Part shown: positions 44,339 through 53,321 of the stretch, piece after piece | Layout of the letters: every line of letters starts with the position of its first letter | Position numbering within the stretch: position 1 is the stretch's first letter | NCBI RefSeq assembly: GCF_026810505.1 | Contig: NZ_CP101750.1 | Coordinates: 7,428,515 to 7,492,514, forward strand | Reading direction: 5' to 3' | DNA from: Streptomyces sp. Je 1-369 | Lineage (GTDB): Bacteria; Actinomycetota; Actinomycetes; Streptomycetales; Streptomycetaceae | DNA length: 64,000 nucleotides | The notes under the pieces: generated by a model | What the model saw: the letters and a program-made list of their open reading frames with translations, nothing else | Database searches by the model: none | Told to the model about the DNA's origin: nothing | Made by a program: the position numbers and the translations under genes

Positions 44339-45509
44339 ATCACCCCTGAGCAACATCACGCGCAGCCCCGCTGCCGACCGTCTGAAGGAGGAGGCGCAGG
44401 CCTACCTCATGGCGCAGGCCGAGCGCATGCTCGTCGGCGTCGGACACCGGCTCGGTGACGCCACCGTCAAGCTGAACGACATCGCGGATGGCAAGAGCCC
44501 CGGCTTCGGCAAGCTCGCCGCGAAGGCGGGCAAGAAGGTCGCCGACGGCAAGGGCCCGGTGCGCAGCGCGCTGGAACTCGGCGGCAGCCACCTGAAGGAC
44601 AAGGTCACCGACGCCTTCAAGGGCATCGGCGGCGGCAAGCGCAAGAAGGGCGGCGCGGGCCAGAAGCCGACGGTCATCCTGGAGTACATCGACGTCGGCG
44701 TGCCGCTGCGCGAGGCGTACGACCAGTGGACCCAGTACCAGGAGTTCTCCACCTTCGCCAAGGGCGTCAAGGGCGCCACGGTGGCGAGCGACACGGACTC
44801 CGACTGGCAGCTCAAGGTCTTCTGGTCCAGCCGCAGCTGGAAGGCGCACACCACCGAGCAGGTGCCCGACCAGCGCATCACCTGGACCTCCGAGGGCGGC
44901 AAGGGGACGACGAAGGGTGTCGTCACCTTCCACTCGCTCGCCGAGAACCTCACCCGGGTGCTGCTGATCATCGAGTACTACCCCAAGGGCCTCTTCGAGA
45001 AGACCGGCAACATCTGGCGCGCCCAGGGCCGCCGGGCCCGCCTCGACCTCAAGCACTTCGCCCGGCACATCACGATGCGCGGCGAGGCGAGCGACGGCTG
45101 GCGCGGCGAGATCCGCGACGGCGAGGTCGTCCGCAGCCACGAGGACGCGGTGGCCGAGGAGGAGCAGGAGCAGGACGAGAGCGCGCAGAACGAGCACGAG
45201 GACGCGTACGAGGACGACCGGGACGAGCAGGAGACCGAGTCCGACGACGAGCCCGAGTCCGAGTACGACGAGGGTGAGGAAGAAGAGGGCGAGGAAGAAG
45301 AGGGCGAGCCCGCCGAGGAGTACGAGGACGAGGAGGACGTCCCCGAGGAGGAGCTCGAGGACGAGCCCGAGGCCGAGTACGAGGACGAGGAAGAGCCGGA
45401 GGCCGAGGACGAGCCCGAGGCCGAGTACGAAGAGGACGAGCCCGAGGCCGACGACGAGAAGCAGCGTGAGTACGCCGGGTCGGCCGGCGGCGGGCGGGAC
45501 CGTCGATGA
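44331..45509 (+). CDS. gvpZ: Gas vesicle cluster protein GvpZ: SRPBCC domain with long polyacidic tail
   Basis: A 392-residue protein. After a helical N-terminal region (1-110) comes an SRPBCC/polyketide-cyclase-like domain (about 112-255; ILEYIDVGVPLREAYDQWTQYQEFSTFAKG, then WTSEGGKGTTKGVVTFHSL). From about residue 270 to 380 the chain is nearly all Glu/Asp with Pro and Tyr, one of the most acidic segments in the window. The SRPBCC fold normally binds hydrophobic ligands; its purpose in gas vesicle formation is not known. It is coupled to gvpY and gvpJ by overlaps. Confidence 0.82.
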   Translation: MAESPLSNITRSPAADRLKEEAQAYLMAQAERMLVGVGHRLGDATVKLNDIADGKSPGFGKLAAKAGKKVADGKGPVRSALELGGSHLKDKVTDAFKGIGGGKRKKGGAGQKPTVILEYIDVGVPLREAYDQWTQYQEFSTFAKGVKGATVASDTDSDWQLKVFWSSRSWKAHTTEQVPDQRITWTSEGGKGTTKGVVTFHSLAENLTRVLLIIEYYPKGLFEKTGNIWRAQGRRARLDLKHFARHITMRGEASDGWRGEIRDGEVVRSHEDAVAEEEQEQDESAQNEHEDAYEDDRDEQETESDDEPESEYDEGEEEEGEEEEGEPAEEYEDEEDVPEEELEDEPEAEYEDEEEPEAEDEPEAEYEEDEPEADDEKQREYAGSAGGGRDRR

Positions 45510-45913
45510 CGGCGTCCCCCGGCGGCGGCGGGCTCCCCGGCCCGTACGGCAGCGGCGGTGGCGGGGCCAACCTCGCCGACATCCTCGAACGCGTCCTGGA
45601 CAAGGGCATCGTCATCGCCGGTGACATCAAGATCAACCTGCTCGACATCGAACTGCTCACCATCAAGCTCCGTCTGATCGTGGCCTCGATCGACAAGGCC
45701 AAGGAGATGGGCATCGACTGGTGGGAGGACGACCCGGCGCTCTCCACCGGGGCGCGTCGCGCCGAACTCGCGCGGGAGAACGCCGAGTTGCGGCAGCGGT
45801 TGGCGGACATCGAGGAGCGGGAAGCCCTTGAACCGGCCGAGGCCGAGGCCGAAACCAAGGTCAAGGCCGGGACCAGGGCCAAGGAGGAGACACGTGAACG
45901 CCGCGAACGATGA
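45506..45913 (+). CDS. gvpJ: Gas vesicle protein GvpJ (GvpA family)
   Basis: A 135-residue GvpA-related minor shell protein. The core NLADILERVLDKGIVIAGDIKINLLDIELLTIKLRLIVASIDKAKEMGIDWW is diagnostic of GvpJ. A coiled-coil-like charged tail follows (LARENAELRQRLADIEERE). It may form the tips or nucleate the conical ends. ATGA overlap with the gvpZ stop; its end overlaps gvpL by 20 bases. Confidence 0.92.
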   Translation: MTASPGGGGLPGPYGSGGGGANLADILERVLDKGIVIAGDIKINLLDIELLTIKLRLIVASIDKAKEMGIDWWEDDPALSTGARRAELARENAELRQRLADIEEREALEPAEAEAETKVKAGTRAKEETRERRER

Positions 45914-46739
45914 CCCGCACGGCGGCGGACCGCACCACGACGACCTGCGGTACGTCTACGCGGTCTGCCGCCCCCTTGCCGCGCCGCTCGCCGCCGACCT
46001 CACCGGGGTCGGCGGCGTGCCGCCCCGGCAGCTCGTCCACGGAGACCTGGTGGCCCTGGTCGGTCCGGTACCGGAGCGCGACTTCGCGGAGAAGCCCCTG
46101 CGCGCGCACCTCGAAGACCTGGACTGGCTCTCCGGGACGGCCCGCGCGCACCAGCGCGTGATCGACGCGCTCACCACCGTGACCTGCCCGCTGCCGCTGC
46201 GCCTGGCGACCGTCTTCCGGGACGACAGCGGCGTACGCGCGATGCTGGAGGACGGGGCGGAGCGCTTCCACCGCGTCCTCGAACGCATCGACGGGCGCGT
46301 GGAGTGGGGCGTGAAGGTATACATGGAGAACGCCGAGAACGCCGAGAACGCCGAGGACGCCAAGGACACCGCGCCCGAGGCGCCCCGCTCCGGGCGCGAC
46401 TACCTGCGCCGCCGGCGCAGTCAGCGCACGGCGCAGGAGGAGAACTGGCAGCGGGCCGAGGGCTTCGCGCGGGAGCTGCACGAGCGGCTCTCGGAGTGGG
46501 CCGACGATTCCCGGCTGCACGCCCCGCAGAACTCGGAGCTGTCCCGCACGCCGGGGCGCAACGTGCTCAACGCGGCCTATCTGGTGTCCCGCACGCACTC
46601 CGAGGAGTTCGTCGAGCTCGTGGACCGCACCAAGGGTGACGGGTCCGGGACGAGCGGGCTCCGGGTGGAGCTGACGGGGCCGTGGGCGGCGTACTCCTTC
46701 ACGGGGGACGCGGACGACGAGGAGGGCACGACCGCATGA
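45894..46739 (+). CDS. gvpL: Gas vesicle protein GvpL (GvpF/L family)
   Basis: A 281-residue member of the GvpF/L family (DDLRYVYAVCRPLAAPLA, then ALTTVTCPLPLRLATVFRDDSGVRAML and NVLNAAYLVSRTHSEEFVELVDR). It carries a low-complexity insert near residue 145-160 encoded by four 9-bp repeats (46326-46361). GTG at 45894 follows AAGGAGGAGACAC. It overlaps both neighbours and is thought to be a minor component that bridges assembly proteins. Confidence 0.9.
   Translation: MNAANDDPHGGGPHHDDLRYVYAVCRPLAAPLAADLTGVGGVPPRQLVHGDLVALVGPVPERDFAEKPLRAHLEDLDWLSGTARAHQRVIDALTTVTCPLPLRLATVFRDDSGVRAMLEDGAERFHRVLERIDGRVEWGVKVYMENAENAENAEDAKDTAPEAPRSGRDYLRRRRSQRTAQEENWQRAEGFARELHERLSEWADDSRLHAPQNSELSRTPGRNVLNAAYLVSRTHSEEFVELVDRTKGDGSGTSGLRVELTGPWAAYSFTGDADDEEGTTA
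46326..46361. repeat. Four 9-bp tandem repeats inside gvpL
   Basis: GAGAACGCC three times, then GAGGACGCC, encoding Glu-Asn-Ala x3 and Glu-Asp-Ala. Being a multiple of three, copy-number change would lengthen or shorten the insert without a frameshift. Confidence 0.8.
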
Positions 46740-46924
46740 CCGTCGTCGAACGCAGGGAAGTCGCCCTGGTCGATCTGCTCGACCGGCTCCTCGCGGGCGG
46801 CGTGGTCATCGCGGGTGACATCACCCTGCGGATCGCGGACGTCGACCTCGTGCGCATCGACCTGAACGCCCTGATCAGCTCGGTCAACGAGCAGGTGCCC
46901 TCGCCGTGGCCGGAGTTGGAGTGA
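46736..46924 (+). CDS. gvpS: Gas vesicle protein GvpS (GvpA family)
   Basis: A 62-residue minor GvpA-family protein: VALVDLLDRLLAGGVVIAGDITLRIADVDLVRIDLNALISSV. It is the shortest of the three GvpA-like proteins here (A, J, S). Its ATG overlaps the gvpL stop (ATGA) and its stop is 4 bases before gvpK. Confidence 0.9.
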   Translation: MTVVERREVALVDLLDRLLAGGVVIAGDITLRIADVDLVRIDLNALISSVNEQVPSPWPELE

Positions 46925-46928
46925 CCGC

Positions 46929-47264
46929 ATGAGCGCAGAAGCAGAGACGAACACGAGCACGAACACGAACACCGAAGCGAGCACCGACCGCCGCAAGCGC
47001 ATGGACCTCGACCCCGACACCGTCGAGCGGGACCTGGTGAAACTGGTCCTGACCATCGTCGAACTGCTCCGTCAGCTGATGGAGCGGCAGGCCGTGCGCC
47101 GCTTCGACACCGGCGAGCTGACCGAGGACCAGGAGGAGCGGATCGGTCTCACGCTGATGCTCCTGGAGGACCGGATGGCCGAGCTCCGCGGCCGGTACGG
47201 GCTGCGGCCCGAGGACCTGAACCTGGACCTCGGACCGCTGGGCCCGCTGCTCCCCAGGGAGTGA
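46929..47264 (+). CDS. gvpK: Gas vesicle protein GvpK
   Basis: A 111-residue protein with an Asn/Thr/Glu-rich start and the GvpK core RMDLDPDTVERDLVKLVLTIVELLRQLMERQAVRRFDTGELTEDQEERIGLTLMLLEDRM. GvpK is required for proper vesicle formation. It closes the ten-gene cluster. A hairpin at 47293-47328 follows. Confidence 0.92.
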   Translation: MSAEAETNTSTNTNTEASTDRRKRMDLDPDTVERDLVKLVLTIVELLRQLMERQAVRRFDTGELTEDQEERIGLTLMLLEDRMAELRGRYGLRPEDLNLDLGPLGPLLPRE

Positions 47265-47292
47265 AGACCGAGGGAGCGAAGGCCGAGGGGGT

Positions 47293-47328
47293 GTGACGCG
47301 CAACGAGGCCGGGGGACGGACGCGTCAC
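47293..47328. terminator. Hairpin after the gas vesicle operon
   Basis: GTGACGCG and CGCGTCAC form an 8-bp stem with a 20-base loop between gvpK and the convergent methyltransferase gene; the right arm includes the methyltransferase stop. Probably a shared terminator. Confidence 0.4.
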
Positions 47329-48134
47329 TTCCGGCAGAGCACCTCCCCGTGCAGCACCGCGAACCACGCGTCCTCCCGCGCGCCCCACTCCCGCCACGCC
47401 CCGGCGATCGCCCGCAGCCGCTCCGCGTCCGTGTGGCCGCCCGCCACCGCGCGCTCGGCATAGGCGGACTCGACCGTACGGTCCGCCCACAGCCCGCTCC
47501 ACCAGGCGCGCTCGTCCTCGGAGCTGTAGCACCACGTGTCCGCCGTCGCGGTGACGTCCGTGAAGCCGGCCTCCAGGGCCCAGGACTTGAGACGGCGTCC
47601 CGCGTCGGGCTCGCCGCCGTTGGCGCGGGCCACCTGACGGTAGAGGTCCAGCCACTCGTCCATGACGGGCGTCCGCGGGTGCCAGGTCATCGCCTCGTAA
47701 TCCGCGTCGCGCACCGCGACGATGCCGCCGGGCTTGCAGACCCGCCGCATCTCGCGCAGCGCCCGCACCGGATCGCCGACGTGCTGGAGCACCTGATGGG
47801 CGTGGACGACGCAGAAGGAGTCGTCGGGGTAGTCGAGGTCGTGCACGTCGGCGACCGCGAACTCGACGTTGTCCACGCCGCGTTCGGCCGCGGTGGCGCG
47901 CGCCCGGTCCAGGATGGCGGGGGCGCGGTCCACGCCGGTGACGCGGCCGTCGGGGACCAGCGCGGCCAGATCGGCGGTGATGGTGCCGGGCCCGCAGCCG
48001 ATGTCGAGGACCGTCATGTGCGGTTTGAGTGAACCGGCCAGATAGGCGGCCGAGTTGGCGACGGTGCGCCAGGTGTGGGAACGCAGCACGGACTCGTGGT
48101 GTCCGTGCGTGTAGACGGCGGTCTCCTTCGGCAT
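47325..48134 (-). CDS. SAM-dependent methyltransferase (UbiE/Methyltransf_11 type)
   Basis: A 269-residue class I methyltransferase. Motif I is VLDIGCGPGTI (residues 43-53), the acidic loop is VTGVDRAPA, and later VHDLDYPDDSFCVVHAHQVLQHVGDPVRALREMRRVCKPGG fits motifs II and III. The substrate is unknown. MPKETAVY at 48134 is preferred because AAGGAG lies 6 bases upstream. It is not obviously linked to the neighbouring gas vesicle genes. Confidence 0.9.
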   Translation of the reverse strand: MPKETAVYTHGHHESVLRSHTWRTVANSAAYLAGSLKPHMTVLDIGCGPGTITADLAALVPDGRVTGVDRAPAILDRARATAAERGVDNVEFAVADVHDLDYPDDSFCVVHAHQVLQHVGDPVRALREMRRVCKPGGIVAVRDADYEAMTWHPRTPVMDEWLDLYRQVARANGGEPDAGRRLKSWALEAGFTDVTATADTWCYSSEDERAWWSGLWADRTVESAYAERAVAGGHTDAERLRAIAGAWREWGAREDAWFAVLHGEVLCRK

Positions 48135-48234
48135 GGCGGAGCTCCTTCGTGTGCGAGTACGGAGACCGTACGCCGCCATGCCGAATAGTGAGACCTGCGT
48201 ATCAGTATGTGGTCAGCCGGGGGTGCCGGGAACG

Positions 48235-49767
48235 TCAGCGGACGCCGCTCAGCGGACGGTAGACCGTCAGCGCCTCCGGCAGCTTGTCGATCAGCAACGA
48301 GCCCTGCACGTGCGTCACTTCACCGTCGAACGCGACGGCGGTGCCCGCGCCGAGCCCGTCCACCCGCAGCCTGGGCAGCCGCGCCGCCGCCTGTGCGGGG
48401 GAGCGCACCTCGGGCCCGGTCAGCGCCGCCGCCAGGAGCCGGGCGCCCGGCCTGCGACCGCCGTGCACGATGCGCACGTCGAGCAGACCGTCCGCCAGAT
48501 CGAGCCTGCGGCCCGGGGTGAAGCCAGGACGGTGGTACGTGCAGTTGCCGGCGAACAGCATCCACAGCGCCCGGTCCTTGCCGCGGAACTGAGCGGTCAG
48601 CGGATGTTCGTCGGAGCGCAGGATCTTGAGCGCCGCGAGCACCGACGCCGGCTTGCCGCCGATCCGGGGCGACCAGTGCTCGCGCTGCCGCACCAGCTCC
48701 GGATACACGCCCAGGCTGAACGTGTTCAGGAAGTACCCCGACTTGGGCTCTCCGGATTCCGACTCCTCCGCGGTGAAACGGCCGACGTCGACGGCGACCG
48801 CGTCACCCGCCTCCACCGCACCCGCGAGGTCCCGGGCGTCCTCGACCCCGAGGTCGTACGCGAAGTGGTTCAGGGTGCCGCCGGGCAGCACCGCGAGCGG
48901 CAGACCGTGGTGGAGCGCGACGCGGGCCGCGGCGTTGACCGTGCCGTCGCCACCGCACACCCCGAGGACCTGCGCCCGGGCCGCCGCCTTCTCCAGCTCG
49001 GCGCCCACGTCAGCGGGCTCGGCCACCACGACCTCCGCCTCGGGCAGCGCGTCCCGCAGCGCCTTCACGCGCTGCGGGGTACCCGCCCCCGTGTTGGTCA
49101 CCAGGACCAGACCGGCACCGTCCGGCAGCGCGGGCGCCGTCACCCGGGGCCGTCCCGGCGGGGCCAGCTGCGACCGCGTCGGCACCAGACCGCGCACCGC
49201 GAACGCCGCGCCCGCACCGAGCGCGCCGCCCACCAGGACGTCGCTCGGGAAGTGCGCCCCGGTGTAGACGCGGGAGACCGCGACGGCGGCCGCGAGCGGC
49301 GCGACGGCCGCGCCCCAGGCCCGCGACTCCAGCGCGACGCCCGTGGCGAACGCGGCGGCCGACGCTGCGTGCCCCGAGGGGAAGGACGTGGTGATGGGCT
49401 GTCTTTTCAGCTGGCGTATCAGCGGTACCGAGTCGAGCAGCGGCCGGGCGCGGCGCACCGAGCGCTTGCCCAGCGTGTTGATCGTCGCGGAGGCCAGCGC
49501 CAGGGAGGCCACGCCGCGCACGGCGGCGCGCCGGGCCCGCGGGGTCCGGGTCGCGGTGATCGCCGCGGCCGTCGCGAACCACAGCACGCCGTGATTGGCG
49601 CTCTGGCTGAGCCCGGGAAGGACCCGGTCGGCGCCCGGCCAGTGCCGCGTGGCGACCGCTTCGAAGAGCCTGCTGTCGAAGGAGACCAGGCGGGCCTTGA
49701 CCGGGCGGTGCCCGGCGGCGGGACGGGACAGGTCGAGACCGGAGACGTCCGGGGAGTCAGCGCACAT
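48235..49767 (-). CDS. Fused PAP2 phosphatase and diacylglycerol kinase-like protein
   Basis: A 510-residue two-domain lipid enzyme. The N-terminal PAP2 domain has the three phosphatase motifs KRSVRRARP, PSGHA (about 129) and SRVYTGAHFPSDV, between hydrophobic segments. The C-terminal half is a diacylglycerol/sphingosine kinase-like catalytic domain with GGDGTVN (about 270) and PGGTLNHFAYDLG. One chain could therefore both remove and add phosphate on lipids. The SigB-type -10 lies only 9 bases upstream of this ATG, so the transcript is probably leaderless; a GTG at 49776 is the alternative start. It is divergent from the ABC-F gene. Confidence 0.88.
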   Translation of the reverse strand: MCADSPDVSGLDLSRPAAGHRPVKARLVSFDSRLFEAVATRHWPGADRVLPGLSQSANHGVLWFATAAAITATRTPRARRAAVRGVASLALASATINTLGKRSVRRARPLLDSVPLIRQLKRQPITTSFPSGHAASAAAFATGVALESRAWGAAVAPLAAAVAVSRVYTGAHFPSDVLVGGALGAGAAFAVRGLVPTRSQLAPPGRPRVTAPALPDGAGLVLVTNTGAGTPQRVKALRDALPEAEVVVAEPADVGAELEKAAARAQVLGVCGGDGTVNAAARVALHHGLPLAVLPGGTLNHFAYDLGVEDARDLAGAVEAGDAVAVDVGRFTAEESESGEPKSGYFLNTFSLGVYPELVRQREHWSPRIGGKPASVLAALKILRSDEHPLTAQFRGKDRALWMLFAGNCTYHRPGFTPGRRLDLADGLLDVRIVHGGRRPGARLLAAALTGPEVRSPAQAAARLPRLRVDGLGAGTAVAFDGEVTHVQGSLLIDKLPEALTVYRPLSGVR

Positions 49768-49776
49768 GGCGCTCAC

Positions 49777-49801
49777 GTACCCCCGCGTGTGCCGTTCAGG
49801 C
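49777..49801 (-). promoter_or_regulatory. Candidate SigB-type promoter of the PAP2-kinase gene
   Basis: Read on the minus strand: GCCT, 15 bases, then GGGTAC, an exact match to GNNT-N14-16-GGGTAY. It is placed so that transcription would begin at or near the ATG at 49767. Confidence 0.5.
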
Positions 49802-49858
49802 CGCCCCGGCGGGGAAACGGTTTGCCCGGGCACCCGTCGGCCACGGAGAATCCCGCTC

Positions 49859-51487
49859 ATGGGACATCTGGAAGCCGCACACCTCGAGTACTACTTGCCG
49901 GACGGGCGGGCGCTGCTCGGTGATGTCTCCTTCCGGGTCGGCGAGGGCGCGGTCGTCGCCCTGGTCGGGGCGAACGGCGCGGGCAAGACCACCCTGCTCC
50001 GGCTGATCTCCGGCGAGCTCCAGCCGCATGGCGGCAGCGTCACCGTGAGCGGCGGCCTCGGCGTGATGCCGCAGTTCGTCGGCTCGGTGCGCGACGAGAG
50101 CACCGTGCGCGACCTGCTCGTCTCCGTCGCCCAGCCGCGGATCCGGGCGGCCGCGAAGGCCGTCGACGCCGCCGAGCACGCCATCATGACGGTCGACGAC
50201 GAGGCCGCCCAGATGAAGTACGCCCAGGCGCTCTCGGACTGGGCGGAGGTCCAGGGGTACGAGGCCGAGACGCTGTGGGACATCTGCACCATGGCCGCGC
50301 TCGGCGTCCCGTACGACAAGGCCCAGTTCCGCGAGGTCCGCACCCTCTCCGGCGGCGAGCAGAAGCGCCTCGTCCTCGAGTCCCTGCTGCGCGGCACCGA
50401 CGAGGTGCTGCTCCTCGACGAGCCGGACAACTACCTCGACGTCCCCGGCAAGCGCTGGCTCGAAGGGCAGCTGAAGGAGACCCGCAAGACCGTCCTGTTC
50501 GTCTCCCACGACCGGGAGCTGCTCGCCCGCGCCGCCGAGAAGATCGTCAGCGTCGAGCAGAGTCCCGGGGGAGCCGACGCATGGGTGCACGGCGGCGGCT
50601 TCGGGACGTTCCACGAGGCCCGCAAGGAACGGTTCGCGCGCTTCGAGGAGCTGCGCCGCCGCTGGGACGAGAAGCACGAACAGCTGAAGAAACTGGTCCG
50701 CACCCTGCGTCAGGCCGCCGACGTCAGCCACGAAATGGCGTCGCGCTACCACGCCGCCCAGACCAGGCTCCGCAAGTTCGAGGAGGCGGGACCGCCGCCC
50801 GAGCCGCCGCGCGAGCAGGACATCACCATGCGGCTGCACGGCGGACGCACCGGTGTACGGGCCGTGACCTGCGAGAACCTCGAACTGACCGGCCTGATGA
50901 AACCCTTCGACCTGGAGGTCTTCTTCGGCGAGCGGGTCGCCGTCCTCGGCTCGAACGGCTCGGGCAAGTCGCACTTCCTGCGGCTGCTCGCGGGCGACTC
51001 CGAGAATCCCGTCGCCCACACCGGTCTGTGGAAGCTCGGCGCGCGCGTCGTGCCGGGACACTTCGCGCAGACCCACTCCCACCCCGAGCTGATGGGCCGC
51101 CCGCTCCTTGACATCCTGTGGCGCGAGCACGCGCAGGACCGCGGCGCCGCGATGTCCCGGCTGCGGCGGTACGAGCTGACGCAGCAGGCCGAGCAGAACT
51201 TCGAGCGGCTCTCCGGCGGCCAGCAGGCCCGCTTCCAGATCCTGCTGCTCGAACTGCAGGGCTGCACGGCGCTGCTCCTCGACGAGCCCACGGACAACCT
51301 GGACCTGGAGTCCGCCGAGGCGCTGCAGGAAGGCCTCGAGGCCTTCGAGGGCACGGTCCTCGCCGTGACCCACGACCGCTGGTTCGCCCGCTCCTTCGAC
51401 CGCTATCTGGTCTTCGGCAGCGACGGCCGGGTCCGCGAGACGCCGGAGCCGGTGTGGGACGAGCGGCGGGTCGACCGCGTGCGGTAG
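49859..51487 (+). CDS. ABC-F subfamily ATPase
   Basis: A 542-residue soluble protein with two ABC domains and no membrane part. Domain 1: Walker A GANGAGKT (38-45), signature LSGGEQKR and Walker B LLLDEPDNYLD. A charged linker rich in Glu/Lys/Arg (about 260-310) separates the domains. Domain 2: GSNGSGKS, LSGGQQAR and LLLDEPTDNLD. ABC-F proteins act on the ribosome as translation factors or antibiotic-protection proteins; which applies is unclear, and no antibiotic cluster is adjacent. ATG at 49859 has GGAGAA 9 bases upstream. Confidence 0.9.
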   Translation: MGHLEAAHLEYYLPDGRALLGDVSFRVGEGAVVALVGANGAGKTTLLRLISGELQPHGGSVTVSGGLGVMPQFVGSVRDESTVRDLLVSVAQPRIRAAAKAVDAAEHAIMTVDDEAAQMKYAQALSDWAEVQGYEAETLWDICTMAALGVPYDKAQFREVRTLSGGEQKRLVLESLLRGTDEVLLLDEPDNYLDVPGKRWLEGQLKETRKTVLFVSHDRELLARAAEKIVSVEQSPGGADAWVHGGGFGTFHEARKERFARFEELRRRWDEKHEQLKKLVRTLRQAADVSHEMASRYHAAQTRLRKFEEAGPPPEPPREQDITMRLHGGRTGVRAVTCENLELTGLMKPFDLEVFFGERVAVLGSNGSGKSHFLRLLAGDSENPVAHTGLWKLGARVVPGHFAQTHSHPELMGRPLLDILWREHAQDRGAAMSRLRRYELTQQAEQNFERLSGGQQARFQILLLELQGCTALLLDEPTDNLDLESAEALQEGLEAFEGTVLAVTHDRWFARSFDRYLVFGSDGRVRETPEPVWDERRVDRVR

Positions 51488-51502
51488 ACCCGCCGCCCGG
51501 CG

Positions 51503-53053
51503 TCAGTCGAAGGCCGGGGAGGCCGGGACGACCGGCTGCGCGGGCCTGACGCCCGGCGTCGCCCGGCACGTCACGTCCTTCGACGGCAGCCTGCCGGTGA
51601 CCAGATAGGACGTGGCGGTGTCCTCGGCGCACCGGTTGGCCGGGCCCGCGGACATGCCGTACACGACGCCGTGCCCCTCGCCCTCGTCGACGGTCAGCAG
51701 CCGGGAGCCCTTGAGGGCGCGGTGCATGCCGCGCGCGGTCGACAGCGGGGTCTGCGAGTCCCACTCGTTCTGCACGATCAGCGAGCGGACGTGGTTGTCG
51801 ACCTCGGTGCGGGGCTCCACCGGCCGGTCCCAGAAGGCGCACGGGTTGATGGTGGAGGCGAAGTCGCCGAACAGCGGGTAGCGGGCGGCGTCGCGGACCG
51901 AGTCGCGGTGGTACGTCTTCGGGTCGCGCGGCATGGGCGCGTCACCGCACACCACGGTCCAGAGCGCCGACACCAGGTTGTCCGTGCTCTCCGGCTCGGT
52001 CGGGAAGTCGGGGACCGGCTTGCCCGCGGCGGCGTCCTTCAGCATGCCGACGAGCTCCGCGGCGTTGCGCACGGTGAAGAACTCGCGGCGCAGGAGGCCG
52101 CGGATGTCGGTGCCGGTGAGCTTGGCCGTGCCCACGTCGATCGGGTCGCGGTCGGCCCGCTCCACCAAGTCCCAGAAGGTGCGGGAGACTTCGGCGGGCG
52201 TCTTCCCCAGGTCGTACGTCGCCGAGTGCTCGGCGGTCCACCGCGTCCAGCGCGCGAACGCGGGCTCGACCTCCGGCGCCCACACCTGGAACATCTCCCG
52301 CCACATCTTCTTCGGGTCGACGGCGCTGTCCAGGACGAACCGGTCGGCGCGCCGGGGGAACAGCTGCGTGTACACGGACCCGAGGGCCGTCCCGTACGAG
52401 ACGCCGTAGTACGAGATCTTCTTCTCGCCGAGGACGGCCCGCAGGACGTCCATGTCGCGCGCGGTGTTGCGCGTCGTCATGTGCGACAGCGCCGCGCCCG
52501 TCTCCTCGCGGCACTTGTCCGCCACGGTTTTCGCCCAGGCGACGTTCTCGTCGAACGGACGGTAGGAGCGCGGGAACCGCTTCTCGTCGTCGGTGAGACC
52601 GCACTCGACGGGTGTGCTCGCGCCGATGCCGCGGGGGTCGAACCCGATGAGGTCGTAGCGGTCGGTGACGGACTTGGGCATGGTCTTCGTGAAGTACAGC
52701 GGCAGATCGAGGCCGGGGCCGCCCGGTCCGCCCGGGTTGGAGAGCAGGACGCCGCGGCGCTTGCCGGGGTCGCCCGCCTCGATCCGGGATATCGCGACGT
52801 CGATGGCGGTGCCGCCGGGGTCGCGGTAGTCGAGCGGCACCTTCAGGGTGGCGCACTGGTAGGCGGCGGGCGTGTCGGCGCCGCACCGCTTCCAGTCCGG
52901 CTTCTGATCGGTGAACCGGCTCAGCGAGCGGCTCTCGGTGTCCTGCCGGGGTGCGGCCGAGGCCGGGAGGGCGGCGAGGCCGGGGGCCAGTACGGCGGTG
53001 AGGCCGAGGGCGACGAGAGGTAAGCGGCGGCGTCTCGGTACGGAGTGGGGCAC
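51503..53053 (-). CDS. Secreted alpha/beta hydrolase with TAP-like C-terminus (tripeptidyl-peptidase type)
   Basis: A 516-residue exported serine hydrolase. A twin-arginine-like RRRR start and hydrophobic h-region end in LPASAAP. The fold contains GVLLSNPGGPGGPGL (oxyanion region), the nucleophile GVSYGTALG (about 219), an Asp in EWDSQTPL and a His in EGEGHGVV, the latter two in the TAP-like C-terminal domain. Streptomyces secrete several such tripeptidyl aminopeptidases and related esterases. GTG at 53053 follows AAGGA by 8 bases. Confidence 0.9.
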   Translation of the reverse strand: MPHSVPRRRRLPLVALGLTAVLAPGLAALPASAAPRQDTESRSLSRFTDQKPDWKRCGADTPAAYQCATLKVPLDYRDPGGTAIDVAISRIEAGDPGKRRGVLLSNPGGPGGPGLDLPLYFTKTMPKSVTDRYDLIGFDPRGIGASTPVECGLTDDEKRFPRSYRPFDENVAWAKTVADKCREETGAALSHMTTRNTARDMDVLRAVLGEKKISYYGVSYGTALGSVYTQLFPRRADRFVLDSAVDPKKMWREMFQVWAPEVEPAFARWTRWTAEHSATYDLGKTPAEVSRTFWDLVERADRDPIDVGTAKLTGTDIRGLLRREFFTVRNAAELVGMLKDAAAGKPVPDFPTEPESTDNLVSALWTVVCGDAPMPRDPKTYHRDSVRDAARYPLFGDFASTINPCAFWDRPVEPRTEVDNHVRSLIVQNEWDSQTPLSTARGMHRALKGSRLLTVDEGEGHGVVYGMSAGPANRCAEDTATSYLVTGRLPSKDVTCRATPGVRPAQPVVPASPAFD

Positions 53054-53217
53054 GTGGGCGGTCCTTCCCGTGGTGAATGGTTCTGCCGCTCGGGTGGACG
53101 CGGAAACAGAGCCTTCTGCCTCCCCGGCAGGCGCCGCCGTTTCAGGACATTCACGGGGTTCCTGTACGCGCCGGTTCGCCCGTGCGGTGCGCGCGCGGCC
53201 CGTGCGCGGTGCATCCT

Positions 53218-53241
53218 GGGTAGGACGGGCCCAGCGGGTAC
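53218..53241 (+). promoter_or_regulatory. Candidate SigB-type promoter of the DUF6158 gene
   Basis: GGGT, 14 bases, then GGGTAC, an exact match to GNNT-N14-16-GGGTAY, about 80 bases upstream of the ATG at 53322. Confidence 0.5.
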
Positions 53242-53267
53242 CCGGAAAGCAGGGAGCGCCGCGACAG

Positions 53268-53320
53268 AGCGATCGGACAGCGATCGGACAGCGGTCGCAC
53301 GCAGAGCGATCGGAGCGATC
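53268..53320. repeat. Tandem AGCGATCGGAC repeats in the DUF6158 leader
   Basis: The 11-base unit occurs exactly at 53268 and 53279, degenerate at 53290, with partial copies at 53305 and 53314. The array fills the leader between the SigB-type promoter and the start codon; its last unit supplies the GGAG ribosome binding site. Confidence 0.65.
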
Positions 53321-53321
53321 C

